Assembly (NCBI RefSeq): GCF_000518665.1
Contig: NZ_JAEA01000002.1
Span: 62,001 to 126,000 of the forward strand
Direction of reading: 5' to 3'
Length of the DNA stretch: 64,000 nt
DNA from: Microvirga flocculans ATCC BAA-817
GTDB taxonomy: Bacteria > Pseudomonadota > Alphaproteobacteria > Rhizobiales > Beijerinckiaceae
Positions 52,404 to 60,173 of this stretch are shown here, piece by piece. How positions within the stretch are numbered: position 1 is the stretch's first letter; every line of letters begins with the position of its first letter. Position numbers and translations under genes: made by a program. The notes beneath the pieces are model-generated. The model saw only the letters and a program-made list of their open reading frames with translations. It was not told where the DNA came from and searched no databases.

Positions 52404-54336
52404 GGTCAGATTCTCCAGATGATCCCCAAAACAAAATCATCTGCTCGACGATGGAGTCATTCGCATCAGCCATGTAGGTGTCGTTTCCGAGGCCGCCTGC
52501 AAGCGTGTCGGCGCCGCCCACTCCGTCCAGGATGTTGGCCAATGCGTTGCCGGTGAGGATGTTGGCCAATGCATTGCCGGTCCCTTTCACGGCATTGCCG
52601 CGCAAGGTCAGATTCTCCAGATGATCCCCGAGGCTGTAATTGTCGACCAGGGCTTCGACCGTATCGATGCCCCCGTCTTCCTGCTCGACGATGGTGTCGT
52701 TTCCATCCACCAGATAGGTGTCATTGCCGCCAAGGCCGCGTAGCGTATCCTCGCCGCCTCCACCATCGAGGCGGTTCGCGCCGGCATTGCCGATCAGATC
52801 CTGCGAAAACCCGTTGCCGGTCAGGTTGATCGCCGTCGTGCCGTTCTGGTCCGCCGTGCTCAGGAACTCGATTGAGTGGTCGGCTTGAAGCGCGAAGGAC
52901 TCTGATGTGTAGACCCTGTCGAAGCCGTTATTGGCGGTTTCGACAATCGTATCGTGGCCATCCACATAGTAGAGGTCGTTGCCTGACCCACCTATCAGGG
53001 TGTCGGCTCCGGCGTCGCCATAGAGGCGATCGTTGTCGTCCCCGCCGTCGATGCTGTCATCGCCGCCTCCGCCGCGGATCGTGTCGTCGCCTTTTCCGCC
53101 TTCGATTGTATCGCCGAGATCCAGAACCTGCGGCATGAGGCGGTAGATGCTTCCCGTGGCATAGTCCATGGCGTAGATATTACCGTCCGCATCCTGGCCG
53201 AACGACGAGATCATTCCCAGGCTTCCGGTGGCACCGCCCGTGAGCAGGCCGGTCAGGTCTGTCCGGATCCAGTTCCCGTTGGCATCCTGGTGGAGGCTCA
53301 GGAGCTTGCCGGACATGAAGTCGCCGAAGATGTAGTGCCCTTTCAGCGCCTCGATCGGTCCTTCATAGACATAGCCGCCCGTGACGGAAGCGCCGATGCC
53401 GTCGTTCTGGCCGGGGCCGTGATAATAATGATTGATCGGGTTCGTGTACGGCCCCGCCGGGTCCTCCGGGCCATCGTCGTTGGCGTCGTGGTGGCCCCAG
53501 CCGTAATTGGCGCCCGCTTTGAGAAGATTGATCTCCTCGTACTCGTTCTCGCCCACGTCGCCGATGAACATGCGGCCCTTCGAGTCGAAGCTGGCGCGCC
53601 ACGGATTGCGGAAGCCGATGGCGTAAACCGCGCTCTGAGCGAACGTACCGTTCACGCCGTCGAAAGCGGTCGGGTTCGTATCGGGGATCGCGAAGTTCTT
53701 GTCGTCGTCATCCGGATAGGCGTCCGCGCCGTCCACATCGATCCGCAGGACCTTGCCGAGCAGGCTGTTCGGATCCTGCGCGACGGCGAACTGATTGCCT
53801 TCGCCCGTGGTCATGTAGAGATAGCCGTCCGGCCCGAACCCGATCCAGCCGCCCCGGTGAAGGGAGGATTGCTCGGTATATTCATTGATCCTCAGCACGA
53901 GCCTCATGCTGTCCGGATCGATCATGCCATTGGTGAGGGAATACTCCCGCAACTCCGTCTTGCCTTCCAGATTCGAAAGGGTGACGTAGACCTTGTTGTT
54001 GCCGTTCTGGCCGAACTGGGGGTGAAAGGCGAGGCCGACGAGGCCTTGCTCGCCTTCGGTATCGATCTGCCCCCGCAGGTCCAGGACCGGGGTCGACTCG
54101 ATGTCGCCCGTCACGCGACTCATCATCTTGATGAGGCCGGTCTTTTCGAGAACGTAGAGACGATAGGGATCGTTCGGAGCCGAGGTTACATAAGTCGGCT
54201 GCTCCAGTCCGGTGTTGAGACGCAACGCGTAAATGCCCAGCCCGCCTTCACCGACGTCCGGATCGTACCCATAGATCTCGTCCGCGTCGTCCGTTCCTGG
54301 AATATAGTCCGCGTCGGGAGTGCCGATGATCGCCAT
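51961..54336 (-). CDS. PQQ-type sugar dehydrogenase fused to RTX repeats, frameshifted
   Basis: The readable frame is 791 residues. Residues 1-30 contain a single RTX-like unit (GTPDADYIPGTDDADEIYG). Residues about 35-410 form a GSDH/sorbosone-dehydrogenase propeller: LNTGLEQPTYVTSAPNDPYR, GEQGLVGLAFHPQFGQNGN, YAIGFRNPWRASFDSKGRMF and DVGENEYEEINLLKAGANYG. Residues about 420-632 are RTX repeats (GGKGDDTIRGGGGDDSIDGG). After residue about 632 the frame changes and the remaining 159 residues are nonsense; the true C-terminus lies in the frame at 51669-52403. No Sec signal is present, so type I secretion of an extracellular calcium-dependent enzyme is expected if the frame is intact. Confidence 0.82.
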   Translation of the reverse strand: MAIIGTPDADYIPGTDDADEIYGYDPDVGEGGLGIYALRLNTGLEQPTYVTSAPNDPYRLYVLEKTGLIKMMSRVTGDIESTPVLDLRGQIDTEGEQGLVGLAFHPQFGQNGNNKVYVTLSNLEGKTELREYSLTNGMIDPDSMRLVLRINEYTEQSSLHRGGWIGFGPDGYLYMTTGEGNQFAVAQDPNSLLGKVLRIDVDGADAYPDDDDKNFAIPDTNPTAFDGVNGTFAQSAVYAIGFRNPWRASFDSKGRMFIGDVGENEYEEINLLKAGANYGWGHHDANDDGPEDPAGPYTNPINHYYHGPGQNDGIGASVTGGYVYEGPIEALKGHYIFGDFMSGKLLSLHQDANGNWIRTDLTGLLTGGATGSLGMISSFGQDADGNIYAMDYATGSIYRLMPQVLDLGDTIEGGKGDDTIRGGGGDDSIDGGDDNDRLYGDAGADTLIGGSGNDLYYVDGHDTIVETANNGFDRVYTSESFALQADHSIEFLSTADQNGTTAINLTGNGFSQDLIGNAGANRLDGGGGEDTLRGLGGNDTYLVDGNDTIVEQEDGGIDTVEALVDNYSLGDHLENLTLRGNAVKGTGNALANILTGNALANILDGVGGADTLAGGLGNDTYMADANDSIVEQMILFWGSSGESDLARQCRERDRQCIGQHTHRQRIGQHPGRSGRRRHACRRPRQRHLYRRRRQRSHCRNIGSGHRNGCHERILRPWRRGRCRDPPSLRNERHRSDRQCAVEHPYREYRREPSLRRQRQRRAHRQLRQRQSDRRLGNGHADRRLRQGCVRV
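52273..52427. repeat. 155-bp direct repeat, copy A
   Basis: The unit is repeated at 52475-52629, 202 bp further on, with only about three differing bases. It encodes the RTX segment around GNALANILTGNALANILDG. The near-identity points to a recent tandem duplication. Confidence 0.85.
52475..52629. repeat. 155-bp direct repeat, copy B
   Basis: Second copy of the unit at 52273-52427. The stretch after copy A (AAAACAAAATCAT, 52428-52440) stands where copy B is followed by a 51-bp segment (52630-52680); the 38-bp difference is not a multiple of three and explains the frameshift. Confidence 0.85.
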
Positions 54337-54465
54337 GATGAATGCCCCGCTTTGAAAAGTGTTATTTCATTCTATCTGTTGCCGAGGGGCTTCCTTGCGA
54401 CAACTCTCTGAACGGGGAGGTTCTCTAGCATGGCGTGAAGCAACTGCGCTTCGGGGCTGACGGTC

Positions 54466-55134
54466 TCACGGAGAGAACTGTCCTGCCGCGTTGTGAGCCA
54501 TGCGGATCGGTTCCGGCAGGCGATATTTCAGGCAGCAGCGCAGGACGAGTTCGGCCGCCGTAGGGATGTCCGCGAGGTGGCCGGGTGAGATGAACATGGG
54601 GTTCTTGGCGGTGCGGGTGCGCAAGGCGACGCCGATGGTCTCCTTCCGGTCGATGAGCGCTGCCGATGAGCCCTTTTCCTCCCCGAGATCGCGATAGCGT
54701 CCACAAAGCAGCGTCTTGCCGCAGCCGATGGTGGGGCGCTGCAGCCACAGGCCCATGTGGCTCGCGATGCCGATGCGGCGCGGATGGGCGATGCCCATGC
54801 CGTCGAAGAGAAACACATCGGGCGCCGCTTTCAGTTTTTCGAACGCCTCTTCGAGAACGGGGCCCTCGCGAAAGCTGAGCAGGCCGGGAACATAGGGAAA
54901 GGGTGTCGGGCGCTGCGCCAGCACGGTCTCCACGGGCTGGAAATCCGGATAGGTGAGAACGACGATGGCGGCCTGCGACTGCTCGTTCTTCACGCTCACA
55001 TCGACACCGGCCACCAGCTTGACCGCATCGATGTCGATGGGGCGGTCGGCGACGACCTCGGTCCTCAACTGCTGTTGAAGGGCGATGGCCTCGGAAGGGG
55101 AGAGATCCCAGCGATGTCGGTGGTGGAGCTGCAT
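54466..55134 (-). CDS. nfi: Endonuclease V
   Basis: The protein has 222 residues from the ATG at 55134; a longer non-ATG start is possible. Endonuclease V motifs are VAGVDVSV (catalytic Asp), TPFPYVPGLLSFREGP, DVFLFDGMGIAHPRRIGIASHMGL and GCGKTLLCGRY. It nicks DNA near deaminated adenine (inosine) and is a cytoplasmic repair enzyme. It lies downstream of the RTX dehydrogenase start on the same strand but is separated from its neighbours and seems monocistronic. Confidence 0.92.
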   Translation of the reverse strand: MQLHHRHRWDLSPSEAIALQQQLRTEVVADRPIDIDAVKLVAGVDVSVKNEQSQAAIVVLTYPDFQPVETVLAQRPTPFPYVPGLLSFREGPVLEEAFEKLKAAPDVFLFDGMGIAHPRRIGIASHMGLWLQRPTIGCGKTLLCGRYRDLGEEKGSSAALIDRKETIGVALRTRTAKNPMFISPGHLADIPTAAELVLRCCLKYRLPEPIRMAHNAAGQFSP

Positions 55135-55276
55135 ACTCAGATCATGAAACCGATGCAGGCTCAACGTTCAAGGCCCGGGAACGATCCCTCTTGACCTGGA
55201 TCATAGGATCGGCCTCTTTCCGGCGATAGGGAGACGATGGGGCCGCGCCCTGTTCCCGTCGTGAAGGAGATCCGCT

Positions 55277-55699
55277 TTGGCGCATTCTGCCGCAGGCCGC
55301 AGCATTCCGATCGTCAGCCCGGCGGAAGGCGTGACGGAGGCGATGATCCGTGAACTCGTGGAAACCTTCTATGACCGCGTGATCCGCGATCCGGACCTCG
55401 GACCCATCTTCCACAAGGCCCTGTCCGGCCGCTGGAGCCGGCATCTGGCGCTGATGGTCGATTTCTGGTCCTCGATCGCCTTGAGGACCGGCCGCTACCA
55501 GGGCAAGCCCCAGGCGGCCCATATGGGCATGGATCTCACACCTGAGCTGTTCACGCGCTGGCTTTTTCTGTTCGAGAGAACGGCGAAGGAGATCTGCCCG
55601 CCGGATGCGGCGGCCTTTTTCGTGGATCGCGCGCAGCGGATCGCGGACAGCCTCCAGATCGGCCTCGGGATCGGACCGAAGGCGCTGCGGCTGCCGTAA
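55277..55699 (+). CDS. Group III truncated haemoglobin
   Basis: The protein has 140 residues from a TTG at 55277 that has AAGGAG seven bases upstream; no better start is in frame. The pattern IRELVETFYDRVIRDPDLGPIF then LMVDFWSSIALRTGRYQGKP and the proximal-histidine region AHMGMDLTPELFTRWLFLF fit group III (trHbP/CtrHb-like). It binds haem and oxygen or nitric oxide in the cytoplasm; the role is usually nitrosative-stress or micro-oxic metabolism. It stands alone, divergent from endonuclease V. Confidence 0.87.
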   Translation: MAHSAAGRSIPIVSPAEGVTEAMIRELVETFYDRVIRDPDLGPIFHKALSGRWSRHLALMVDFWSSIALRTGRYQGKPQAAHMGMDLTPELFTRWLFLFERTAKEICPPDAAAFFVDRAQRIADSLQIGLGIGPKALRLP

Positions 55700-55706
55700 G
55701 CCGCGA

Positions 55707-55859
55707 TCAGCGTTCCCACCATTCGAGCTTGTCGTCGCCGCGCTTGGGCAGCAGCGACGAGATGCCGATCATGAGGAACCCGCAGGCCACGAGGATGCCC
55801 ACGAAGAATTCGGCATTGCCGAGCCCGGGAGAGATGAAACTGTCGAAGAATGCCTGCAT
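55707..55859 (-). CDS. Small single-pass membrane protein, 50 residues
   Basis: The frame encodes MQAFFDSFISPGLGNAEFFV, then a hydrophobic helix (about residues 17-37, GILVACGFLMIGISSLL) and a charged tail PKRGDDKLEWWER. GGAGG lies seven bases before the ATG, so translation is credible. Both the GGAGG and the ATG are inside a perfect 11-bp inverted repeat (55852-55880). I do not recognise the family; the helix with a Trp-Trp charged end suggests an inner-membrane small protein. It converges on the truncated haemoglobin gene. Confidence 0.65.
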   Translation of the reverse strand: MQAFFDSFISPGLGNAEFFVGILVACGFLMIGISSLLPKRGDDKLEWWER

Positions 55860-55880
55860 GGAACCAGCCTCCATGCAGGC
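55852..55880 (-). promoter_or_regulatory. Inverted repeat that can hide the start codon of the 50-residue gene
   Basis: Arms GCCTGCATGGA and TCCATGCAGGC are perfect over 11 bp with a 7-base loop. On the minus-strand mRNA the GGAGG sits at the edge of the 5' arm and loop, and the AUG start codon sits in the 3' arm. A folded leader would block translation, which is a pattern of translational switches; this is inferred. Confidence 0.5.
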
Positions 55881-55941
55881 TTTATCTCTGAACGGCCCTG
55901 AACGGCCGAAGAAGCCCGCGTTCAGGATTCCGACAGATTGA

Positions 55942-57039
55942 TCAAGTATTGAACCGGAAATGCATGACGTCGCCGTCCTGCACCGTGTATTCCTTGCCTT
56001 CGAGCCTCAGCTTGCCCGCATCGCGCGCGCCGGCCTCGCCCTTCAGGGAGACGTAGTCGGCATAGGCGATGGTCTCGGCGCGGATGAAGCCCTTCTCGAA
56101 ATCCGTATGGATCACACCGGCTGCACCGGGGGCCTTGGTGCCCTTGGTGATGGTCCAGGCGCGGGCTTCCTTCGGGCCGACGGTGAAGTAGGTGATGAGG
56201 CCGAGCAGCTCGTAGCCGGCGCGGATGACGCGGTTGAGTCCGGGCTCGGCGAGGCCCACGGCTTCGAGGTATTCCTTCTGCTCCTCGGGAGGCAGAACGG
56301 CGATCTCGCTCTCGATCTTGGCGGAGACCACGACGGCCTTGGCACCCTCTTCCTTCGCGCGCTCGAAGACCTTCGCGGAGAAAGCATTGCCCTCGTCGGC
56401 GGAGGCCTCTTCCACGTTGCACACATAGAGGACGGGCTTGGAGGAGAGCAGGCCCAGCATCTGGAACAGGCGCTCTTCCTCGGGCTTGCGCTCCACCATG
56501 CGGGCAGGCTTGCCGTCGCGCAGCAGCGGCAGGGTGCGGTTGACGAGGTCGAGGGTTTCCTTCGCCTCCTTGTCGTTGCCCTTGGCCTTCTTCTCGAGCG
56601 CGGTGACGCGCTTCTCGAGGCTGTCGAGGTCAGCCAGCATCAGCTCGGTCTCGATGGTCTCGATATCGGCGATGGGGTCGATCTTGCCCTCGACATGGGT
56701 GATGTCCGTGTCCTCGAAGCAGCGCACCACATGGGCGATGGCGTCCACTTCGCGGATATTGGCGAGGAACTGGTTGCCGAGCCCTTCGCCGCGCGACGCG
56801 CCGCGCACGAGGCCTGCGATGTCCACGAAGGTGAGGCGGGTCGGAATGATCTGCGCCGAGCCGGCGATGGCGGAGAGCTGATCGAGGCGCTCGTCCGGCA
56901 CCGCCACGTCGCCCACGTTGGGCTCGATGGTGCAGAACGGATAGTTCGCAGCCTGCGCCGCTGCGGTCTGCGTCAGCGCGTTGAAGAGGGTGGACTTGCC
57001 CACGTTCGGCAGGCCGACGATGCCCATCTTGAAGCCCAT
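55942..57039 (-). CDS. ychF: Redox-responsive ribosome-binding ATPase YchF
   Basis: This 365-residue protein has the Obg-type motifs GIVGLPNVGKSTLFNAL (G1), FVDIAGLVRGASRGEGLGNQ (G3) and VCNVEEASADEGN (altered G4 typical of YchF, which prefers ATP), a central coiled-coil (about 130-160) and a C-terminal TGS domain (AWTITKGTKAPGAAGVIHTD). It binds ribosomes and modulates the stress response. It lies 4 bp after pth, in the operon rplY-pth-ychF on the minus strand. Confidence 0.94.
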   Translation of the reverse strand: MGFKMGIVGLPNVGKSTLFNALTQTAAAQAANYPFCTIEPNVGDVAVPDERLDQLSAIAGSAQIIPTRLTFVDIAGLVRGASRGEGLGNQFLANIREVDAIAHVVRCFEDTDITHVEGKIDPIADIETIETELMLADLDSLEKRVTALEKKAKGNDKEAKETLDLVNRTLPLLRDGKPARMVERKPEEERLFQMLGLLSSKPVLYVCNVEEASADEGNAFSAKVFERAKEEGAKAVVVSAKIESEIAVLPPEEQKEYLEAVGLAEPGLNRVIRAGYELLGLITYFTVGPKEARAWTITKGTKAPGAAGVIHTDFEKGFIRAETIAYADYVSLKGEAGARDAGKLRLEGKEYTVQDGDVMHFRFNT

Positions 57040-57043
57040 GGCC

Positions 57044-57667
57044 TCACTCCTTTTTTGAGGCGGCCTGTTCCCCAGGCCGTTTCACGTCCGTCCAGCCTCT
57101 CGCCTCCATGGCGAGGTGGACCTTGTTCTGGAAGCTGCCGTCCTCACCCTTGGCGAGGAGAGCGGCGTTGTCCGCCACGATGCGGCACAGATCCTCGACC
57201 CAGGGCTCTTCCGACTTGCCGAAATCGCCCAGAACGTGGTTCTGCACGAGCGCCTTGTGGCCGGGATGGCCGATGCCGAGGCGCACGCGGCGGTAATCGT
57301 TGCCGCAATGGGCCGAGATCGAGCGCAGGCCGTTATGGCCCGCATTGCCGCCGCCGATCTTCACACGCATCTTGGCAGGCGGCAGGTCAAGTTCATCGTA
57401 GAAGACCGTGACGTCATGAAGCGGGATCTTGAAGAAGTTCTGCGCTTCTCCGACTGACTGCCCCGATAGGTTCATGAAGGTCAGCGGCTTCAACAGCAGC
57501 ACCTTCTCGCCGCCGATCACCGCATCCGCCGCTTCGCCCTGAAAGCGCTTGCGCCAGGGACCCGCGTTATGAACGCGCGCAATCTCGTCCACGGCCATGA
57601 AACCGATATTGTGGCGGTTTCTGGCATAGCGGGAGCCGGGATTACCAAGGCCGACGAAAAGGCGCAT
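57044..57667 (-). CDS. pth: Peptidyl-tRNA hydrolase
   Basis: This 207-residue protein starts [20 protein letters not shown], with the catalytic His19 and Asn9, and has [20 protein letters not shown] and [11 protein letters not shown]. It releases peptides from peptidyl-tRNA dropped during translation. The C-terminal extension ([15 protein letters not shown]) is slightly longer than in E. coli. It lies between rplY and ychF. Confidence 0.95.
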   Translation of the reverse strand: MRLFVGLGNPGSRYARNRHNIGFMAVDEIARVHNAGPWRKRFQGEAADAVIGGEKVLLLKPLTFMNLSGQSVGEAQNFFKIPLHDVTVFYDELDLPPAKMRVKIGGGNAGHNGLRSISAHCGNDYRRVRLGIGHPGHKALVQNHVLGDFGKSEEPWVEDLCRIVADNAALLAKGEDGSFQNKVHLAMEARGWTDVKRPGEQAASKKE

Positions 57668-57688
57668 CGCAGGGTATTCTCATAATGA

Positions 57689-57716
57689 AACGCTCCGGCC
57701 TTGCGGTCGGAGCGTT
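57689..57716 (-). terminator. Hairpin between rplY and pth
   Basis: Arms AACGCTCCG and CGGAGCGTT, extended by CC/GG, enclose four bases; TTTCATT follows on the minus strand. It may lower expression of pth and ychF relative to rplY. Confidence 0.5.
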
Positions 57717-57755
57717 GAAGCCTGTCAATGGGCTTGAACGCCCGATGAGGCCCGA

Positions 57756-58364
57756 TTAAGCGGCGGTGCCTTCAGCAGCCGGAGCAGCTTCCTCGGCCAT
57801 GCCGGTCGGGGCTACGACGGTGACGAGGGTTAGGTTCTCAGTGGAGGCCGCCTTGGCGCCCTTCGGCAGCTTGATGTCCGCGAGGTGGACGGAGGAGCCG
57901 ATGTTCAGGTCGGCAACCGAAACTTCGATGAAGTCCGGAATTGCATCAGAGGGAACGAGCAGTTCCACGGTGTGCTCGACGATCTGGAGAGCGCCGCCGC
58001 GCTTCAGGCCCGCAGACTTCTCCTGGTCGACCACGTGCACCGGCACCACGACCTTGATCGCCTGACCGGCGGCAAGGCGCAGGAAGTCGACGTGCACGGG
58101 GAAGTCACGCACCGGGTCGAGCTGGTAGTCGCGCGGAATGGCGCGGACCTTCTTGCCGTCCACGTCGATCTCGAAGATCGTGGTCAGGAAGTGGCCGGCG
58201 AAAATCAGCTGCTTGGTCTGGTTGAAGTCGAGGGCGATCGCCTGGGCCGGCTGACCGGCTCCGTAGATGACGGCGGGAACCTGGCCCTGGCGACGAACGG
58301 CCCGGGCGGCCCCCTTGCCGCTCCGGTCGCGCGCCACGGCCTTGATTTGCTTTACTTCGCTCAT
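57756..58364 (-). CDS. rplY: 50S ribosomal protein L25/general stress protein Ctc
   Basis: This 202-residue protein is the long, two-domain TL5/CTC form: an N-terminal 5S-rRNA-binding domain (KAVARDRSGKGAARAVRRQG to about residue 95) and a C-terminal domain (VVPVHVVDQEKSAGLKRGG) followed by an Ala-rich acidic tail. It binds 5S rRNA in the large subunit. A perfect palindrome precedes its start. pth and ychF follow, a common Rhizobiales order. Confidence 0.94.
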   Translation of the reverse strand: MSEVKQIKAVARDRSGKGAARAVRRQGQVPAVIYGAGQPAQAIALDFNQTKQLIFAGHFLTTIFEIDVDGKKVRAIPRDYQLDPVRDFPVHVDFLRLAAGQAIKVVVPVHVVDQEKSAGLKRGGALQIVEHTVELLVPSDAIPDFIEVSVADLNIGSSVHLADIKLPKGAKAASTENLTLVTVVAPTGMAEEAAPAAEGTAA

Positions 58365-58397
58365 GGTCGTGGTCCTGTAAATCGAGTTGAAAAACCG

Positions 58398-58419
58398 ATG
58401 GCCGCCTTAAGGCGGCCAT
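58398..58419 (-). promoter_or_regulatory. Perfect palindrome in the rplY leader
   Basis: ATGGCCGCC and GGCGGCCAT flank TTAA, 34 bp before the rplY start. In RNA it makes a 9-bp stem. Autoregulation by L25 binding a leader structure is possible but not shown. Confidence 0.4.
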
Positions 58420-58550
58420 GAGGTCCGCGCCCGTGCCTCCAAGGGTGTCGAGCGGGCGCGAGGCGGCTTATAGAGAAGAACAGCCCGGAATGCAACAAGT
58501 TGGCGGCCGGTTCGGCATCGGACTCGGAACCGGTGGGGCGGCGGATCGAC

Positions 58551-59090
58551 TTATGCGAAGGGTTGTGTGGCCCCGATCGTCAGTGCGAGCTTCCTCAGGA
58601 GAGACGCGAGCTGCGACTGCTCATCCTCGGTCAATCCCGCAAGCATCGCCGCCTCGATGGCCATGTCCTCGCGGAAGGCGTCGCCTGCGCAGCGGATTCC
58701 CTGCTCCGTGAGTTCCACCGGGAGGCTGCGGCCATCGCCCTCGGCAGCCACCCTTCTGATCAGCCCGGCCTTCTCGAGACGGTTCAGCCGGTCCGTCAGG
58801 CCGCCCGAGGAGATCATCAGAGCCCGGAACAGCTCCGTCGGGCGAAGCCGGTAGGGCGGCCCGGAGCGGAGGAGGGAGAAGAGGACATCGGCCTCTCCGC
58901 TGTCGAGCCCATGGCGCTTGAAGACCGCCTCGATGGGCGGTCGGGCCGTCAGCGTGATCCAGCGCGCCCGGCCCAGGATGGCCATGCCCCGCGTATCGAC
59001 ATCGGGAAGTTCCGCCTGCCACTGCGCGCGGCGTTCATCCGTTCCATCCTGGGCAGGAGGTGCTTGGCGGGCAGTCTTTTGTCTTGACAT
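58551..59090 (-). CDS. MarR-family transcriptional regulator
   Basis: This 179-residue protein has a winged helix-turn-helix of the MarR fold: DSGEADVLFSLLRSGPPYRL, LRPTELFRALMISSGGLTDRL (recognition helix) and the wing EKAGLIRRVAAEGDGRSLPV, with flanking dimerisation helices. The N-terminus (1-35) is a polar extension. The ATG at 59090 has no ribosome binding site and lies inside a MarR-type operator, so either the mRNA is leaderless or the true start is downstream. It is divergent from an EamA-type exporter, a usual MarR target. Confidence 0.87.
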   Translation of the reverse strand: MSRQKTARQAPPAQDGTDERRAQWQAELPDVDTRGMAILGRARWITLTARPPIEAVFKRHGLDSGEADVLFSLLRSGPPYRLRPTELFRALMISSGGLTDRLNRLEKAGLIRRVAAEGDGRSLPVELTEQGIRCAGDAFREDMAIEAAMLAGLTEDEQSQLASLLRKLALTIGATQPFA

Positions 59091-59127
59091 CGAGATAAAA
59101 ACCCGTTTATCTTTACATCAAGATAAA
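59081..59127. promoter_or_regulatory. Two MarR-type operators overlapping the exporter promoter
   Basis: Site 2 is a perfect palindrome TTTATCTT-N6-AAGATAAA (59106-59127). Site 1, about 28 bp away (59081-59098), has the related TCTTGACATCGAGATA. A plus-strand promoter TTGACA (59084) - 17 bp - TTATCT (59107) lies between and across them, and site 1 also covers the marR start codon. Repression of both genes by the encoded MarR protein is the simplest reading. Confidence 0.65.
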
Positions 59128-59217
59128 TCATCCTTTCGTCCGTCGCAACGCAGTCGATGCCTCGCGGGGTTCGCGTCGGCGCAAAAACTCCGTCGCATCG
59201 GCAGGTGGAGGGGTTCC

Positions 59218-60117
59218 ATGACCGCATCGCGCCTCTCCGTCGCCACGGAATCCGCCATCGCCCTTTTGGGAATATGCGGGCTTCTCTTTGCTAGCCGCAT
59301 CATGATGTCCAAGATGGCTCTGTCGGCGGGCATCCAGCCTTTCCAGCTGGGCGCCTTCGCCAATCTGGGCGCAGGGCTGTGCCTTCTGCCATGGCTTGTT
59401 GTTACCCGTCAGCGGATCCCGATGGCACCCGAGCACCTGGCGCTCTACGGCATCTTGGGCATCGTCAGCTTCGCGGTGCCGACGGTGCTGTCCTACTTCG
59501 TGGTCGACCGGGTCGGGCCTGCCTATACCTCGATCGTCTATTGCCTCTCGCCGCTGCTCACCATGAGCTTCGCGGCCGGGATCGGATTCGAGCGCATGTT
59601 CCTGCGCCGCTTCCTCGGAATCGTGCTCGGCTTTGTCGGGATGATCGCGCTCGTTCAGCAGCAGATTTTGAAGATCGATGTCGATCAGCCCCTTTGGGTG
59701 GCGCTCGGCCTGGTGATCCCGGTCTGCGCCGCCTCGGGCAATATCGTCCGCTCGGCCTGGTGGCCGAAGGGCACCTCGGCGCTCGCCTTCTCGTGTGGGG
59801 CGTCGTTCAGCTCGGCTGTGCTGGTGGCGTTGATGGCGCCTGCCTTCGAGGCGCCCCAGAACTGGCAGTTCGACGCCCCGGCAGTGTCATGGATCCTGAC
59901 CATGGCCGCGATGTCCGCCGCGTCCCAGCTGATGAACTTCCGTCTGCAGCAGATCGCAGGGCCGGTGGTGTTCAGTCAGATCGGCTATTGGGGAACGGGC
60001 TTCGGTGTGCTGCTCGCCGCCCTTCTTTTCGGGGACGTGCTGACCGCGTCATCCTTCGCGGGGCTCGTCTGCATCATGGGCGGTGGGATTCTCGCCAACC
60101 GCCGGAAGACATCCTGA
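59218..60117 (+). CDS. EamA/DMT-family transporter
   Basis: This 299-residue integral membrane protein starts at the ATG at 59218, preceded by GGAGGGG. It has the two-fold EamA repeat with about ten helices: ICGLLFASRIMMSKMALSAG to GMIALVQQQIL, then LGLVIPVCAASGNIVRSAWW to FAGLVCIMGGGILANRRKTS. It probably exports a metabolite or toxic compound. It is divergent from marR and likely controlled by it; the inducer is unknown. Confidence 0.88.
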   Translation: MTASRLSVATESAIALLGICGLLFASRIMMSKMALSAGIQPFQLGAFANLGAGLCLLPWLVVTRQRIPMAPEHLALYGILGIVSFAVPTVLSYFVVDRVGPAYTSIVYCLSPLLTMSFAAGIGFERMFLRRFLGIVLGFVGMIALVQQQILKIDVDQPLWVALGLVIPVCAASGNIVRSAWWPKGTSALAFSCGASFSSAVLVALMAPAFEAPQNWQFDAPAVSWILTMAAMSAASQLMNFRLQQIAGPVVFSQIGYWGTGFGVLLAALLFGDVLTASSFAGLVCIMGGGILANRRKTS

Positions 60118-60173
60118 CGCAACAACGCCTGACGCGGTCAACCCCCGGCCTGGAGCGATGGCCGCGGCTGCGA

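Noticed and set aside
52273-52629. CRISPR-like array suggested by repeated segments
   Set aside because: The repeats are 155 bp, lie inside an RTX coding region and have no short uniform repeats with unique spacers.
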